Source: Streptococcus moroccensis
GTDB taxonomy: Bacteria; Bacillota; Bacilli; Lactobacillales; Streptococcaceae
NCBI RefSeq assembly: GCF_030812835.1
Contig: NZ_JAUSTM010000004.1
Span: 79,514 to 143,513 of the forward strand
Direction: 5' to 3'
DNA length: 64,000 nt
Shown: one piece after another, positions 53,701-62,659 of the stretch
Numbering within the stretch: position 1 is the stretch's first letter
Layout: each line of letters starts with the position of its first letter
Program-made: the position numbers and the translations under genes
Notes under the pieces: model-generated
What the model saw: the letters and a program-made list of their open reading frames with translations, nothing else
What the model was told of the DNA's origin: nothing
Database searches by the model: none

Positions 53701-54425
53701 TTAGAGGCTGAAAAATCAATCTGACGCAGCTCTGTTTCAAAGGTCGTGTGACGGCAGTGATCCGACCAGTAAGTGTCCAACACCTTTAATTCGGTCTCTG
53801 TTGGAAAGCGCCCAATCGATTGGAAATAGTCCTTGATAAAGAGCAAATCGGCCACTTCCATGGCCAAGCCATGCTTGGCCTTGTAGTCAGCAAACTCCAC
53901 TTCTCCAAAATGGCCAAAAATATCCAGAACAGGAATATCTTCAGAAGACTGACTAAACTGTTCTTCCTGTAAACCCTTTTCAATAGCCTTAAAGCGAGAA
54001 TCTACCGGATTGAGCAAGTACTTTTTAATAGCTTCCAATTCCGCTTGGTCAAGGTCTTTATTTAAAAGGTAAAGTTGGGCTGCTCTGACAGTCACATCTG
54101 GGTTAGCTCCTAATAGGAACAAGGCTTCTTGCGCAGATGCCGCTCGTTGGTCAAATTGACCTGGCAAGGCCTCAATCGCAAAATAAGCATGGTCAGACAA
54201 GGCAACGTCTTTTTCCGTCAAGACGGTATCTGTCACTGGCTCTGAAAAGATGTGTTTTTCAGCAGCCGCAAACAAGGCTTCTTCCAATCCAAAGACATCA
54301 TAGACCTGGACCAAGCGTAAACTCTCTAAACTAGTCAACTGCAAGTTTTCACGCAATTCCTTGACCAAAGCCTCTGACTTGACCTGAAACGCCTCTTTTT
54401 TCTCAACAAAAATCCGTTTGTTCAT
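50706..54425 (-). CDS. purL: Phosphoribosylformylglycinamidine synthase, single-chain
   Basis: A 1239-residue large-type FGAM synthase (fused PurL-PurQ). An N-terminal PurS-like region (about 1-180) precedes two PurM-like ATPase halves (VLDTYWSDHCRHTTFETEL near 205, FKNETHNHPTEIEPFGGAATC near 300, GGKDSMSGTFEEL near 780) and a C-terminal glutaminase (VFPGTNSEYDSAKAF near 980, GICNGFQALVKSG with the catalytic Cys near 1080). It converts FGAR to FGAM. The fused form is typical of streptococci, in contrast with the split PurS/Q/L of Bacillus. Confidence 0.97.
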   Translation of the reverse strand: MNKRIFVEKKEAFQVKSEALVKELRENLQLTSLESLRLVQVYDVFGLEEALFAAAEKHIFSEPVTDTVLTEKDVALSDHAYFAIEALPGQFDQRAASAQEALFLLGANPDVTVRAAQLYLLNKDLDQAELEAIKKYLLNPVDSRFKAIEKGLQEEQFSQSSEDIPVLDIFGHFGEVEFADYKAKHGLAMEVADLLFIKDYFQSIGRFPTETELKVLDTYWSDHCRHTTFETELRQIDFSASKFEAQLQATYDKYLAMREELGRSEKPQTLMDMATIFGRFERANGRLDDLEVSDEINACSVEIEVDVDGVKEPWLLMFKNETHNHPTEIEPFGGAATCIGGAIRDPLSGRSYVYQAMRISGAGDITQPISETRAGKLPQQVISKTAAHGYSSYGNQIGLATTYVKEYFHPGFVAKRMELGAVVGAAPKENVVREQPSTGDLVILLGGKTGRDGIGGATGSSKVQTAESVETAGAEVQKGNAIEERKIQRLFRDGEVTRLIKKSNDFGAGGVCVAIGELADGLTIDLDKVPLKYQGLNGTEIAISESQERMAVVVRPEDAAAFIAAAAKENIQAVEVATVTEDPRLVMTWKGRTIVDIERAFLDTNGVRVVVDAKVVDHEGEIPEARVTTAETLESDTLAVLSDLNHTSQKGLQTIFDSSVGRSTVNHPLGGRYQVTPTEASVQKLPVQHGTTQTASAIAQGYHPYLAEWSPYHGAAYAVIEATSRLVAVGSQWKQARFSYQEYFQRMDKQAERFGQPVAALLGSVEAQIQLGLPSIGGKDSMSGTFEELTVPPTLVAFGVTTASVDKVLSPEFKAAGETIYYIPGYALSENIAFDGIKANFEQFAAIQDKYRVTSASAVKYGGVLESLALATFGNRIGAEVSLADLSSSLTGQLGGFVFTSPDTIDGVESIGQTVEAFTLSVNGVSLAGDQLLSAYEGTLETVYPTTFDQETTLAAVPQVVTDVVKIAKETIDQPLVYIPVFPGTNSEYDSAKAFEQAGARVDLLPFRTLDAKAIQQSIEEMVAKIGESQILFFAGGFSAADEPDGSAKFIVNILLNEHVRKAIDAFIARGGLIIGICNGFQALVKSGLLPYGNFETASETSPTLFYNDANQHVAKMVETRIANTNSPWLAGVTVGDVHTIPVSHGEGKFVVTADEFAELRDHGQIWSQYVDFEGNPSMDSRYNPNGSFYAIEGITSRNGQIIGKMGHSERWEEGLFQNVPGLKDQALFDSAVRYFTGK

Positions 54426-54499
54426 TCCTTAGATACCTTAGCGATCAAACAAGAAAAGGTTTTATCCCTTGAATGTCTAATCGCCAGTTATTCCTTTCT

Positions 54500-55207
54500 T
54501 TAACCCAAAGCCTTTAATTTATCTAAAACCACTTGATAAACATCTGTCACCGACCCTAAATTACGGCGGAAAACATCCTTATCCATGTGATTCCCTTCAG
54601 CATCCCAAAGTCGACAAGTATCTGGAGACACTTCATCGGCCAAAATAATCTCTCCTGATGATGTTCGACCAAATTCTAATTTATAATCAATCAAGGTTAA
54701 GCCTATTTTAGAAAATAGATCCTTTAACACCTCATTGATGTGGCGTGCTTCAGCCTTGAGATGAGCCAATTCCTCCTCTGATGCAATCCCTAAAAACAGG
54801 ATATGTTCATCATTAATAAAAGGATCATCCAAGTCATCATTCTTGTAATAAAATTCAACGATTGGCTGAGGCAAGAGCTGCCCCTCCTCAATCCCAAATC
54901 GCTTAGAGAAAGATCCAGCTGTAAAATTGCGAAGCACAACTTCCAAAGGAATAATATCGACCTTAACGTTACTCTGTTCTGTTTCAGATAATTCTTCAAT
55001 AAAATGCGTCTTAATGCCTGCCGCCATTAAATGCCGAAAAATAAGAGACGAAATCTGATTATTAAGTTTCCCTTTCCCTTGAATTTCTTCTTTACGGGCA
55101 CCGTTGAGCATAGTCGCTTGGTCCTTGTATTGGGCAATAATCACATTTTCGTCTGCTGTGCTGTATAAATCTTTAGCCTTCCCCGAATAAATCAATTGTT
55201 TAGACAT
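54500..55207 (-). CDS. purC: SAICAR synthase
   Basis: A 235-residue ATP-dependent ligase joining CAIR and aspartate. [13 protein letters not shown] near residue 5, [29 protein letters not shown] near 95 and DYKLEFGR near 180 are conserved. The frame extends to 55348, but the family start [10 protein letters not shown] is ATG 55207, with GAAAGG upstream. It heads the first purine operon and has a PurBox-type promoter. purC-purL-purF-purM-purN-purH is the order found in streptococci. Confidence 0.96.
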   Translation of the reverse strand: MSKQLIYSGKAKDLYSTADENVIIAQYKDQATMLNGARKEEIQGKGKLNNQISSLIFRHLMAAGIKTHFIEELSETEQSNVKVDIIPLEVVLRNFTAGSFSKRFGIEEGQLLPQPIVEFYYKNDDLDDPFINDEHILFLGIASEEELAHLKAEARHINEVLKDLFSKIGLTLIDYKLEFGRTSSGEIILADEVSPDTCRLWDAEGNHMDKDVFRRNLGSVTDVYQVVLDKLKALG

Positions 55208-55238
55208 TCTATCGTTCGCCTTTCTCTGTTTGAAACCA

Positions 55239-55323
55239 ATTTTAGCATAGTCATCTCTAAAATTCAAGGATAATCCTGAATTTTTGGAGATATAGAAAAA
55301 CAAACGTTCGCATTCCGAACGTT
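55239..55323 (-). promoter_or_regulatory. purC promoter with inverted PurBoxes
   Basis: Minus strand: -35 TTGAAT (55262-55267), 17-bp spacer, extended -10 TGCTAAAAT (TAAAAT at 55239-55244). Upstream, ACGTTCG and CGAACGT form a palindrome at 55302-55323: a minus-strand PurBox at 55302-55314 and a plus-strand PurBox CATTCCGAACGTT at 55311-55323. The minus-strand box centre is about 76-77 bases before the expected +1, matching the position of the Lactococcus PurBox as I recall it. Confidence 0.8.
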
Positions 55324-55393
55324 TGTTTTTCATCTCATTATCAAGCATCTACTCAAGAAAATTCTCTTCCTAAATGCACCTGCTAAGCAAGTC

Positions 55394-55633
55394 TTAAGAC
55401 TCTTTCTTAAGTAAAATATAATCGACCACATCTTTTAACTGAGTAAAATGATCAGCATCTGTATCATTGATTTCTATATCAAAAGCATCTTCTAAACTAA
55501 TGATGAATTCCATAAGCTGGACCGAGTCGACAAAACCATCTTGGATCGATGTGTTCTCAGTAAGAGCTATATCATCCCCCATATATTCCTTGGCAACTGC
55601 AACGACCTTATCAAAAATATCTGTTCTTGTCAT
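55394..55633 (-). CDS. acpP: Acyl carrier protein
   Basis: A 79-residue helical protein. The phosphopantetheine attachment Ser is in DSVQLMEFII near residue 38 (DSV rather than the usual DSL). It is acidic overall. It starts 5 bases after the plsX stop. The acyl-ACP substrate of PlsX is plausible, although FASII ACP genes in streptococci usually lie in the fab cluster, so this is likely a second ACP copy. Confidence 0.88.
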   Translation of the reverse strand: MTRTDIFDKVVAVAKEYMGDDIALTENTSIQDGFVDSVQLMEFIISLEDAFDIEINDTDADHFTQLKDVVDYILLKKES

Positions 55634-55638
55634 AGTTT

Positions 55639-56637
55639 TTATTCCTCAATCCTTGAAAATTCTTGAACCGATTGGCCTACCACATCTGTTTCTAACATGG
55701 TCCTAATCTGACGAATGGTACTAACAATACTCTTGGCATCACTAGATCCATGGGCTTTAACAACAGGCGCTTTAAGGCCAAAAAGCACAGCACCGCCCGC
55801 ATCTGAATAATCCAATGTCTGCTTGAGAGTCATCAGACTCGGCTTCAACAATAAAGCCCCAAGTTTAGCACGCAAACCACCAGCATTGATAGACGATTTT
55901 AACTGCCCCATAATGGAGAGGGCTGTCCCTTCAACTGTTTTCAAGACCGCATTCCCCGTAAAGCCATCAGTAACGACTACATCGGCAACTCCATTTAATA
56001 ACTCACGTGCCTCAATATTACCAATAAAGTTAAGAGTTGAATCTTCTGATAAAAGCTGGTACGTTTCTTTCCGAAGCGGATCTCCTTTACTAGCCTCGGT
56101 ACCATTGTTTAAGAGACCGATGCGAGGATTCGCCACACCACGGACATTTTTAGCATAGAAGGACCCAAGAATAGCATATTGATGAAGGTATTTTGCCGTA
56201 CTTTCAGCATTTGCTCCTAAATCAAGCATATCAAATCCCTGACCACCCATAGAAGGTAGGGTCGACAACAAACCCGGCCGATCGATTCCCTTGATACGAC
56301 CAACAACAAAGAGACCAGCAGCTAGAAGCGCCCCTGTGTTCCCAGCAGATAAAACCGCATCTGCCTCCCCATCTTTAACCGCCTTAGCGGCTAAAACCAT
56401 GGAAGCTTGTTTTTTCTGACGAATAGCCTTAGCCGGTTCATCATCAGAATTGATTTTTTCATCCGTATGAACGATACTGACACGCTCAGTAGCGGTCAAA
56501 TGCTCCCGAATCTTCGTTTCATCTCCATACAAAATGATCTCAATATCATTATAGCTTGCAAGGGCTTGATTGACACCTTCTACAACAGCCTTGGGCGCAT
56601 GGTCCCCACCCATAGCATCAATAGCAATTCTCTTCAT
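55639..56637 (-). CDS. plsX: Phosphate acyltransferase PlsX
   Basis: A 332-residue protein that makes acyl-phosphate from acyl-ACP, feeding PlsY for phosphatidic acid. [19 protein letters not shown] at residues 3-21, [18 protein letters not shown] near 90 and [16 protein letters not shown] near 230 match the family. ATG 56637 follows AAGGAGACAGAC. It is 48 bases after recO and directly precedes acpP. Confidence 0.93.
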   Translation of the reverse strand: MKRIAIDAMGGDHAPKAVVEGVNQALASYNDIEIILYGDETKIREHLTATERVSIVHTDEKINSDDEPAKAIRQKKQASMVLAAKAVKDGEADAVLSAGNTGALLAAGLFVVGRIKGIDRPGLLSTLPSMGGQGFDMLDLGANAESTAKYLHQYAILGSFYAKNVRGVANPRIGLLNNGTEASKGDPLRKETYQLLSEDSTLNFIGNIEARELLNGVADVVVTDGFTGNAVLKTVEGTALSIMGQLKSSINAGGLRAKLGALLLKPSLMTLKQTLDYSDAGGAVLFGLKAPVVKAHGSSDAKSIVSTIRQIRTMLETDVVGQSVQEFSRIEE

Positions 56638-56685
56638 GTCTGTCTCCTTCATTTCTGTAGTAGTCTTATTTTACCATAATTTCAG

Positions 56686-57447
56686 TCAATCTCGGTGCAT
56701 TAACTGTCCCCAATCTGCCATATCATCGATAAACTTCTTTGCCTTAAGGTGAATACCAACATACTCTTCATAGAGCTGATCGATAAAAGCACGGAGTTTA
56801 ACCTTCATCTCAGGACCGACAGATATGGTCCTCAACTCTTCAAAACTCACCCCTTGAAACCGTGATAAAAGGTAAATGACATTAGGATCCACCTGAGCTC
56901 TATGAGCATCTTGGTGCACATGGTCTGGACACAGACAGCCAGCATACTGATAGGAAAAATCCAGCGGCATGCCAACACGGTGACAAACAACACATTCGGA
57001 AAAATTCAGACTCACCCCGAAACGACTAAGCACCTGAATCTCAAAGATGTTGGTCAACACCTCCTCATCTAAGCCTTCCTCCATCAACTCTAAGGTTTTG
57101 GTCAAAAAGGCAAACAGGCTAGGATCAGCTATATTATCCTGGATAGCAGCATCAGCTAAAGCCACAACATAAGTAGCAAAAGCTAATTTAAAGATATCCT
57201 CGTTGATCGCAACAAAGGTCTTACTATCTCGGTAATCCTCTATGAAACCTAGGCCTTCCTGGCCCAGTTTTAAGATAAAGTCTGATGTCGTTAAGGGTTG
57301 GATAACAGGAGTTAACTTCGAATCCCTGGCATGCTTGACAAAGAACATCCGCTTCCCTTCTGTCTCCGTGAATAGTTTGACCAACATATCACTTTCACGG
57401 TAAGGACGATTGTAGAGGACGATTCCCTTAGTCTCAACGCGATTCAT
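56686..57447 (-). CDS. recO: DNA repair protein RecO
   Basis: A 253-residue protein. The N-terminal OB-fold (about 1-80: ETKGIVLYNRPYRESDMLVKL) is followed by a helical bundle and a zinc-type loop (CVVCHRVGMPLDFSYQYAGCLC, CX2C and further Cys). RecO loads RecA on SSB-coated DNA with RecR. It overlaps araT by 14 bases, so translation is coupled. Confidence 0.93.
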   Translation of the reverse strand: MNRVETKGIVLYNRPYRESDMLVKLFTETEGKRMFFVKHARDSKLTPVIQPLTTSDFILKLGQEGLGFIEDYRDSKTFVAINEDIFKLAFATYVVALADAAIQDNIADPSLFAFLTKTLELMEEGLDEEVLTNIFEIQVLSRFGVSLNFSECVVCHRVGMPLDFSYQYAGCLCPDHVHQDAHRAQVDPNVIYLLSRFQGVSFEELRTISVGPEMKVKLRAFIDQLYEEYVGIHLKAKKFIDDMADWGQLMHRD

Positions 57448-58612
57448 CTGATTCCATGAAGCGTGCCAAGCGTTTCATGGCCTCCTCAATCTTTTCCATA
57501 CTAGCAGCATAAGAAATGCGGACGTACCCTTCCCCAAATTGCCCAAAGGCTGCACCAGGAATAAAGGCAACTGCCTCTTTACGTGCAAAGCTTTGCAAAA
57601 ACTCAAAGGAATTTTGATTGTAGCCATCAGGAATCTTAGCAAAGATATAAAAGGCACCATCCGGTCGAATAATCTCAAATCCTAAAGCAGTCATCTTCTC
57701 CAGGATAAAGTCACGGCGCTTGATATAGGCCTCTTTCATCGGAAGCGCATCGTCTTTACCGTTCTTGAAAGCTTCTAATGCCCCGTACTGGGCCATTGTA
57801 GCTGCTGCTGTCACAAGGTATTGATGGCTTTTAATAAGCTGCGCTGTTATAGCCGCAGGAGCCATAATCAGGCCGATCCGCCAGCCAGTCATAGCATGGC
57901 TTTTCGAAAGCCCCGTTACTAAAATCGTCTGCTCAGGAAGATACTCTGCAATCGAAACATGAGGCTCATCTGTATAGGTCAATTCTGCATAGACCTCATC
58001 TGAAATCACAAAGACTTCATATTTCTTCATTACCTCAGCCAAAGCCTTAATTTGCTCACGCGAATAAGTCACTCCAGTCGGATTAGCCGGATAGTTTAAG
58101 ATAACGGCCTTCAACTTATCACCTTGAGCCACTATCGCTTCTTCCAGCATTTCCGGCGTCAACACAAAACTGTTTGACGTTGTGTCAATTTCAACGACAG
58201 AGCATCCTACCATATCCACGATAGGCTCATAACCTGGGTAGGCAGGAGCAGGTAGCAAGACCGTGTCTCCTGCTTCAAGGATAGCTACCAAACTGGCAGA
58301 CAAGGCCTCTGTGGCACCAATGGTCACCAAAATTTCATTGTCAGGATTATAGGTTAACTGATATTTATTATTGACAAATGCTGCAGCTGCCTGACGAAGC
58401 TCTAACAAACCACTCATACCAGTATAGTAGGATTGATTGGCATCAATTGCTGCCTTAGCTGCTTCTTTAACATGCTCAGGTGTTGTAAAATCAGGCTCTC
58501 CTAAGGTTAATTTTAAAACTCCTGGAATGTCTGAAATCGATTGGTCAAATTGACGAATCATCGATACCTGAATTTTGTCTAAATTTTTATTAAAGCGTTT
58601 CGTTAAATCCAT
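57434..58612 (-). CDS. araT: Aromatic amino acid aminotransferase
   Basis: A 392-residue class I/II PLP aminotransferase. The start DLTKRFNKNLDKIQVSMIRQ is close to that of L. lactis AraT, the substrate-binding PGYEP and NYPANPTGVTY motifs are intact, and the PLP Lys is in TGLSKSHAMTGWRIG near residue 233. It transaminates aromatic or aspartate-like amino acids with 2-oxoglutarate. It lies 166 bases after prs. In S. pyogenes the same gene follows prs. Confidence 0.88.
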   Translation of the reverse strand: MDLTKRFNKNLDKIQVSMIRQFDQSISDIPGVLKLTLGEPDFTTPEHVKEAAKAAIDANQSYYTGMSGLLELRQAAAAFVNNKYQLTYNPDNEILVTIGATEALSASLVAILEAGDTVLLPAPAYPGYEPIVDMVGCSVVEIDTTSNSFVLTPEMLEEAIVAQGDKLKAVILNYPANPTGVTYSREQIKALAEVMKKYEVFVISDEVYAELTYTDEPHVSIAEYLPEQTILVTGLSKSHAMTGWRIGLIMAPAAITAQLIKSHQYLVTAAATMAQYGALEAFKNGKDDALPMKEAYIKRRDFILEKMTALGFEIIRPDGAFYIFAKIPDGYNQNSFEFLQSFARKEAVAFIPGAAFGQFGEGYVRISYAASMEKIEEAMKRLARFMESDESR

Positions 58613-58740
58613 GCCCTTACCTCACAATCTGTAATACCTTATTATACCTTAAAAGAGCTCATTTTCAAAAAAAACATTGACTCTCTTTTAGATAACAGGG
58701 TAAAACCGGATTCTTACAATGGAAAAATCTATGGATTCAT

Positions 58741-58770
58741 AAAAAAAGCTCGACTAAATAGCCGAACTTT
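58741..58770 (-). terminator. Terminator after prs
   Basis: AAGTTCGGCTA pairs with TAGTCGAGCTT (two GU wobbles) around TTT, followed by a seven-T run, 8 bases past the prs stop. Confidence 0.8.
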
Positions 58771-58777
58771 CTTCTCT

Positions 58778-59737
58778 TTATTTACTTTCAAACAAGGGTG
58801 ATAACGGGCGTTTTTCGTGAATGCGTACAATAGCATCCGCCAATAAATCCGCAATCGAGATTTGTTCAATCTTATCAATGAGGCGATCTTCGGGTGTGTA
58901 AATCGTATCTAAAACAATTAATTTCTTAATCGCAGACTTTTGAATATTATCCATAGCAGGTCCTGATAAAACAGGATGGGTACAACTCGCATAAACGTCA
59001 ACTGCGCCAGCAGCTTCTAGAGCATCTGCAGCATGGCAAATAGTTCCGGCGGTATCAATCATGTCATCAATCAAAATACAGGTTTTACCATCAACTTTAC
59101 CAATGATGTTCATAACTTCTGACGTATTCATCTTATCCACACTACGTCGCTTATCAATAATGGCAATAGGAGTTTTCAGAAACTCTGCTAATTTACGAGC
59201 CCTGGTCACACCACCATGGTCAGGTGAAACAACAACGTAATCAGAACCAGTCATCCCACGACGTTCAAAATAGTCTGCAATCAGAGGAGCTCCCAATAAG
59301 TGGTCTACTGGAATATCAAAGAAGCCCTGTATCTGAGAAGCATGTAAGTCAATGGTCAACAATCGATCGACACCGGCAACTTCAAGCATATTAGCTACCA
59401 ATTTAGACGTAATAGGCTCACGAGCACGAGCTTTCCGGTCTTGACGGGCATAGCCATAGTATGGCATCACGATATTAACAGACTCCGCACTAGCACGTTT
59501 GAGGGCATCCACCATAATCAGGATTTCCATTAAGTTATCATTGACTGGTGAAGACGTTGATTGAAGAATATAGACTTCCATCCCCCGAACAGATTCTTCA
59601 ATGTTAACTTGGATTTCTCCATCTGAAAAATGACGCACCGTCGACTTACCTAATGAAATTCCCATCGTATCTGCTACTTTTCTCGCTAACTCCTCATTTG
59701 AAGATAAGGAAAAAAGCATTAAATTCACGTATGACAT
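58778..59737 (-). CDS. prs: Ribose-phosphate pyrophosphokinase
   Basis: A 319-residue PRPP synthetase: ribose 5-phosphate plus ATP gives PRPP and [22 protein letters not shown] near residue 95, [16 protein letters not shown] near 130 and [13 protein letters not shown] near 215 (PRPP loop) are intact. The start ATG 59737 follows GGAGGGCAAT, and 59749 lacks a ribosome site. PRPP from this enzyme is both the purine precursor and the PurR signal, so its placement close to the pur genes is meaningful. It has its own promoter with a long dyad. Confidence 0.95.
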   Translation of the reverse strand: MSYVNLMLFSLSSNEELARKVADTMGISLGKSTVRHFSDGEIQVNIEESVRGMEVYILQSTSSPVNDNLMEILIMVDALKRASAESVNIVMPYYGYARQDRKARAREPITSKLVANMLEVAGVDRLLTIDLHASQIQGFFDIPVDHLLGAPLIADYFERRGMTGSDYVVVSPDHGGVTRARKLAEFLKTPIAIIDKRRSVDKMNTSEVMNIIGKVDGKTCILIDDMIDTAGTICHAADALEAAGAVDVYASCTHPVLSGPAMDNIQKSAIKKLIVLDTIYTPEDRLIDKIEQISIADLLADAIVRIHEKRPLSPLFESK

Positions 59738-59778
59738 ATTGCCCTCCATTTTAATTTTACGTAACTACCACTAAAATT

Positions 59779-59830
59779 ATTTTAACGCTTTTTGTTCTAT
59801 TTTTCAAATCATATTTTGAGAAATAGAACA
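59779..59830 (-). promoter_or_regulatory. prs promoter with overlapping 38-bp dyad
   Basis: Minus strand: -35 TTGAAA (59802-59807), 17-bp spacer, -10 TAAAAT (59779-59784). TGTTCTATTT (59793-59802) and AAATAGAACA (59821-59830) are perfect inverted arms, and inner TCAAA/TTTGA bases extend the symmetry to 59803-59820. The dyad covers the -35 and the upstream side, as expected for an operator. Confidence 0.65.
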
Positions 59831-59897
59831 TTTTAATCGATGTGATTTAGGGTTGCTATTTTTTGACATTCGCTACACATTTCTTATTGAAACCCGC

Positions 59898-59925
59898 AAA
59901 AAAAGAGAACGAGTCCGCTCTCTTT
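59898..59925 (-). terminator. Terminator after pcsB
   Basis: AAGAGAGCG pairs with CGTTCTCTT (one wobble) around GACT, followed by seven T, about 45 bases past the pcsB stop. Confidence 0.85.
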
Positions 59926-59967
59926 AAAGGACATTGTTTTATAACTAACAACTAACAAGTGTTTCTT

Positions 59968-61230
59968 TTATGGGTAAATGTACAAGACAGTACCGCCACC
60001 CCATGTGCTAGCAGTTGGATTAAACCAGCCACGATAATTACCAATTGACATGCTACCAGCATAATTTGATTCAGACACTTGAATATTAGTTGCAGACTGT
60101 ACAGCTGTTACGACAGCAACGTGTCCATATCCACCACCATCATAAGGCCAAACTGCTACTGCTCCAACAACTGGTGTTGAACCAACAGAGTAACCTGCTG
60201 CCTGAGCCGAAGCTGGCCACTGATTCGCATTACCCCAGTAATTTCCAACCCAAGGAGCTAACGCCTTAGCACCCCAAGTACATTGTCCTACAGGATAAGT
60301 ATTTGCTGAAGAATATGATACCTTTGCAGTTGTTGCAACAGTTTCAGTTGTTGCAACAGTATTTGCTGGCGCAACTGTTGATTCTGATACAGTCGTTGCT
60401 GAGGCACCTGAAGTATCCCCTGAATTCGTCTGAGTAGTAACATTAGAAAGCACTGTAGGAGTCGCAGTTACAGCAGCTGCAGCTAAAGCTTTAGCTTGAG
60501 CTTCTTGAGCTGCACGATACGCTGCTTCTTCAGCAGCTGCCTTTGCAGCAGCAGCTTCTGCAGCTGCTTTTTGTTCTAAGAGTGATTGTTTTTCATTTTC
60601 AGCAGTTGATAATTCCGCCGCCAAATTAAGTTTAGCAACTTCTAACTCAGCTTGTTGAGTTTTTAATGTTTGTTCATCATCTGACAACTGTTGCTGGTTT
60701 GCAGCAATCGTATTGATGGCTTCTTGGTTTGCTTTTTGCTTTTCTTCAATCGCTACCTTATCAGCTTCTTGCTGACGAATCATGTCATTATTAGCTGACA
60801 CAAGTTCTGTCATTGCCGTCACACGAGAGACCGCATCTGAAATAGAGTTGGAATCAAGAACAGTCGCAATGTAATTGAGGGCTGTTCCTTCAGTCTGAGC
60901 TGATCTCGCTTGAGCTGACAAGACTTCGTTACGTGCCACGATATTTTCTGAAAGAACTGTAATCTCTGCAAAGAGGGCATCAGATTCAGCCTGAAGTTTT
61001 TCATTTTCAGCTGCTAATTTAGATTGCTGGTCTTTGATTTGATTAACATTTGCTTGGATAGAATCAACCTGAGCTTGTGCTGCCGCTTGTTGTGAATTTA
61101 AACTTGAAATTTTGTTCTCAACAGCTGAAATCTTTGAATCTGTATCTTGCGCCGATACTGATGTCATTGGAGCCAGTTGAGTTAGGGCAATTGTACTTAA
61201 AAGCACCGTTGCTAAAATTTGTTTTTTCAT
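59968..61230 (-). CDS. pcsB: PcsB/SibA-type secreted peptidoglycan hydrolase
   Basis: A 420-residue secreted protein. Signal peptide about 1-27 (SVSA-QD), a long coiled coil (about 30-245, rich in Gln, Ala and Glu), an Ala-rich and Thr/Ser linker, and a C-terminal CHAP domain (about 310-420) with catalytic Cys in QCTWGAK and His in GGYGHVAVV. PcsB splits septal peptidoglycan and is activated by FtsEX. ATG 61230 matches the family start (MKKQIL). The Shine-Dalgarno GAGGAG lies about 15 bases upstream, which is unusually far. The upstream 12 codons in frame lack a ribosome site. Confidence 0.92.
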   Translation of the reverse strand: MKKQILATVLLSTIALTQLAPMTSVSAQDTDSKISAVENKISSLNSQQAAAQAQVDSIQANVNQIKDQQSKLAAENEKLQAESDALFAEITVLSENIVARNEVLSAQARSAQTEGTALNYIATVLDSNSISDAVSRVTAMTELVSANNDMIRQQEADKVAIEEKQKANQEAINTIAANQQQLSDDEQTLKTQQAELEVAKLNLAAELSTAENEKQSLLEQKAAAEAAAAKAAAEEAAYRAAQEAQAKALAAAAVTATPTVLSNVTTQTNSGDTSGASATTVSESTVAPANTVATTETVATTAKVSYSSANTYPVGQCTWGAKALAPWVGNYWGNANQWPASAQAAGYSVGSTPVVGAVAVWPYDGGGYGHVAVVTAVQSATNIQVSESNYAGSMSIGNYRGWFNPTASTWGGGTVLYIYP

Positions 61231-61271
61231 AATACTGGAAAAAGTCTCCTCATATAATAAGTCCAATTTAT

Positions 61272-61315
61272 ATTATAACAGAAAAAGTCCAGGCTAATGT
61301 TACGCCTTCTTTACA
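61272..61315 (-). promoter_or_regulatory. pcsB promoter with WalR-like box
   Basis: Minus strand: TGTAAAGAAGGCGTAAC (61299-61315) fits the WalR consensus TGTNAN-N5-TGTNAN with one mismatch. Extended -10 TGTTATAAT (TATAAT at 61272-61277) follows 21 bp closer. The box lies over the mreD stop codon. WalRK control of pcsB is established in S. pneumoniae. Confidence 0.7.
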
Positions 61316-61827
61316 ATTAAGTGTCTATCCTTCTTAAACATTCTGGAATAAATCACATAAACCACAAAAGATAGACCATAATTGACCACTATGGTTGGAA
61401 AAAAGTGAGTAATCATAGTGAACCATATATAATCTCGAGCCCCCTCTAAAAAAAATGATGCGGTCAAAAGTAATCCTTCAAAGAAAAAGATAAGGACTAA
61501 CGACACAAGACCAAATGATAACATATTAAAACTAAAAGTATTTAAATAATAAAACGCTAAAAGTAGTAATATAGGTAAGATAAAAACAGTGACACCAGCT
61601 ATTTGGAGGTAAATAAGGTCAAATAAAAAGCCAAAAAGGATAGACCAAAGCAGCACTTTTTGAATAGATGACTCTCGCAATAACATCATTCCCCACAAAA
61701 GCCAAATAAACGTTGTAAAGCTATAAGGAGTCGGTAAAAGATAACCCGAAAATAGACTCAACTGCCCATCTAGAAAAAGAAAGAAAACAGATAGGCAATA
61801 AGCAAAAATGGTTTTTAATTCTTTCAT
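61300..61827 (-). CDS. mreD: Rod shape-determining protein MreD
   Basis: A 175-residue protein with five or six membrane spans (IFAYCLSVFFLFLDGQLS, LLWSILFGFLFDLIYLQ, VFILPILLLLAFYYL and others). It belongs with MreC in the peripheral elongasome, which directs side-wall peptidoglycan synthesis in ovococci. It overlaps mreC by the ATGA tetranucleotide, and no mreB is present, as usual for streptococci. Confidence 0.92.
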   Translation of the reverse strand: MKELKTIFAYCLSVFFLFLDGQLSLFSGYLLPTPYSFTTFIWLLWGMMLLRESSIQKVLLWSILFGFLFDLIYLQIAGVTVFILPILLLLAFYYLNTFSFNMLSFGLVSLVLIFFFEGLLLTASFFLEGARDYIWFTMITHFFPTIVVNYGLSFVVYVIYSRMFKKDRHLIVKKA

Positions 61828-62642
61828 AGATCCTGCCCTACTAAGACGACGCTATAAATCCGAGAAAAATCAGCACTAGGCTCAACGAAGACCTCAAGGC
61901 CAAGCTCATCATCATCTTTGAGCACTTTTACGACTTTTCCAATAGCAATATTTGGCGCATAAGACTCAGATAAATCGCTTGTAACAACAGTTTGACCAAT
62001 TTCTACACCACTATTCTGGTTTAACTGGGAGACTTTAAAAACATGATTTTTTGCATCATATTCAGATAAGATACCATAAACAGAATTAACCCCTTCAAAT
62101 GTAACAGGAAGGGAAGGTTTTGAAAAATCATCAGAAAGTAATTGTACTGTAGAACTGTTATCATCAACTGAAGCAACTATCCCTACAACACCATTATTGG
62201 CCAATACTAGCATTTTTTCAACAACCCCATCTTGTTCACCTTTTGATACCACTATTTTAGATGTCCAAGAAGGAGAAAGCCTTGAGATAACTTCAGCAGT
62301 CATGTATGTTTTATCTTGATATTGATCAATTAATTTAGCTGATTCACGTAAGGAAGCATTTTCTGATTTTAAACTATTATTTTCACTGAGAAGTGTTTGA
62401 TAATTCGAAAGCTCACTCTTTAAAACTTGATTTTCTTCAAAGGTAGAAAATAAAGCCCTACTATCTGTAACGATATCAGAGACAAAGTGAAAGGGTTTTG
62501 AAAAAAAACGATTCGTTACACCAGCACTTGGTCGTATAAATGTCACAATGGAATCTCTATTATTATAGGTAATCAATAATAAAAATGGAAGCACAATGAA
62601 AGATAAAAAGAGCAAAACTAAATACTTTGGTTTAAATTTCAA
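61824..62642 (-). CDS. mreC: Rod shape-determining protein MreC
   Basis: A 272-residue protein. A short cytoplasmic N-terminus, one membrane anchor (YLVLLFLSFIVLPFLLLITY, about 8-27), an extracellular coiled coil (about 65-110, LKSELSNYQTLLSENNSLK) and the MreC beta-barrel (VSKGEQDGVVEKMLVLANNG onwards). Together with MreD it guides peripheral wall synthesis. The start is TTG at 62642, nine bases after AGAGG. No ATG fits. It begins 18 bases past the tRNA operon terminator. Confidence 0.93.
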   Translation of the reverse strand: MKFKPKYLVLLFLSFIVLPFLLLITYNNRDSIVTFIRPSAGVTNRFFSKPFHFVSDIVTDSRALFSTFEENQVLKSELSNYQTLLSENNSLKSENASLRESAKLIDQYQDKTYMTAEVISRLSPSWTSKIVVSKGEQDGVVEKMLVLANNGVVGIVASVDDNSSTVQLLSDDFSKPSLPVTFEGVNSVYGILSEYDAKNHVFKVSQLNQNSGVEIGQTVVTSDLSESYAPNIAIGKVVKVLKDDDELGLEVFVEPSADFSRIYSVVLVGQDL

Positions 62643-62659
62643 AACAAGACCTCTAAAAT

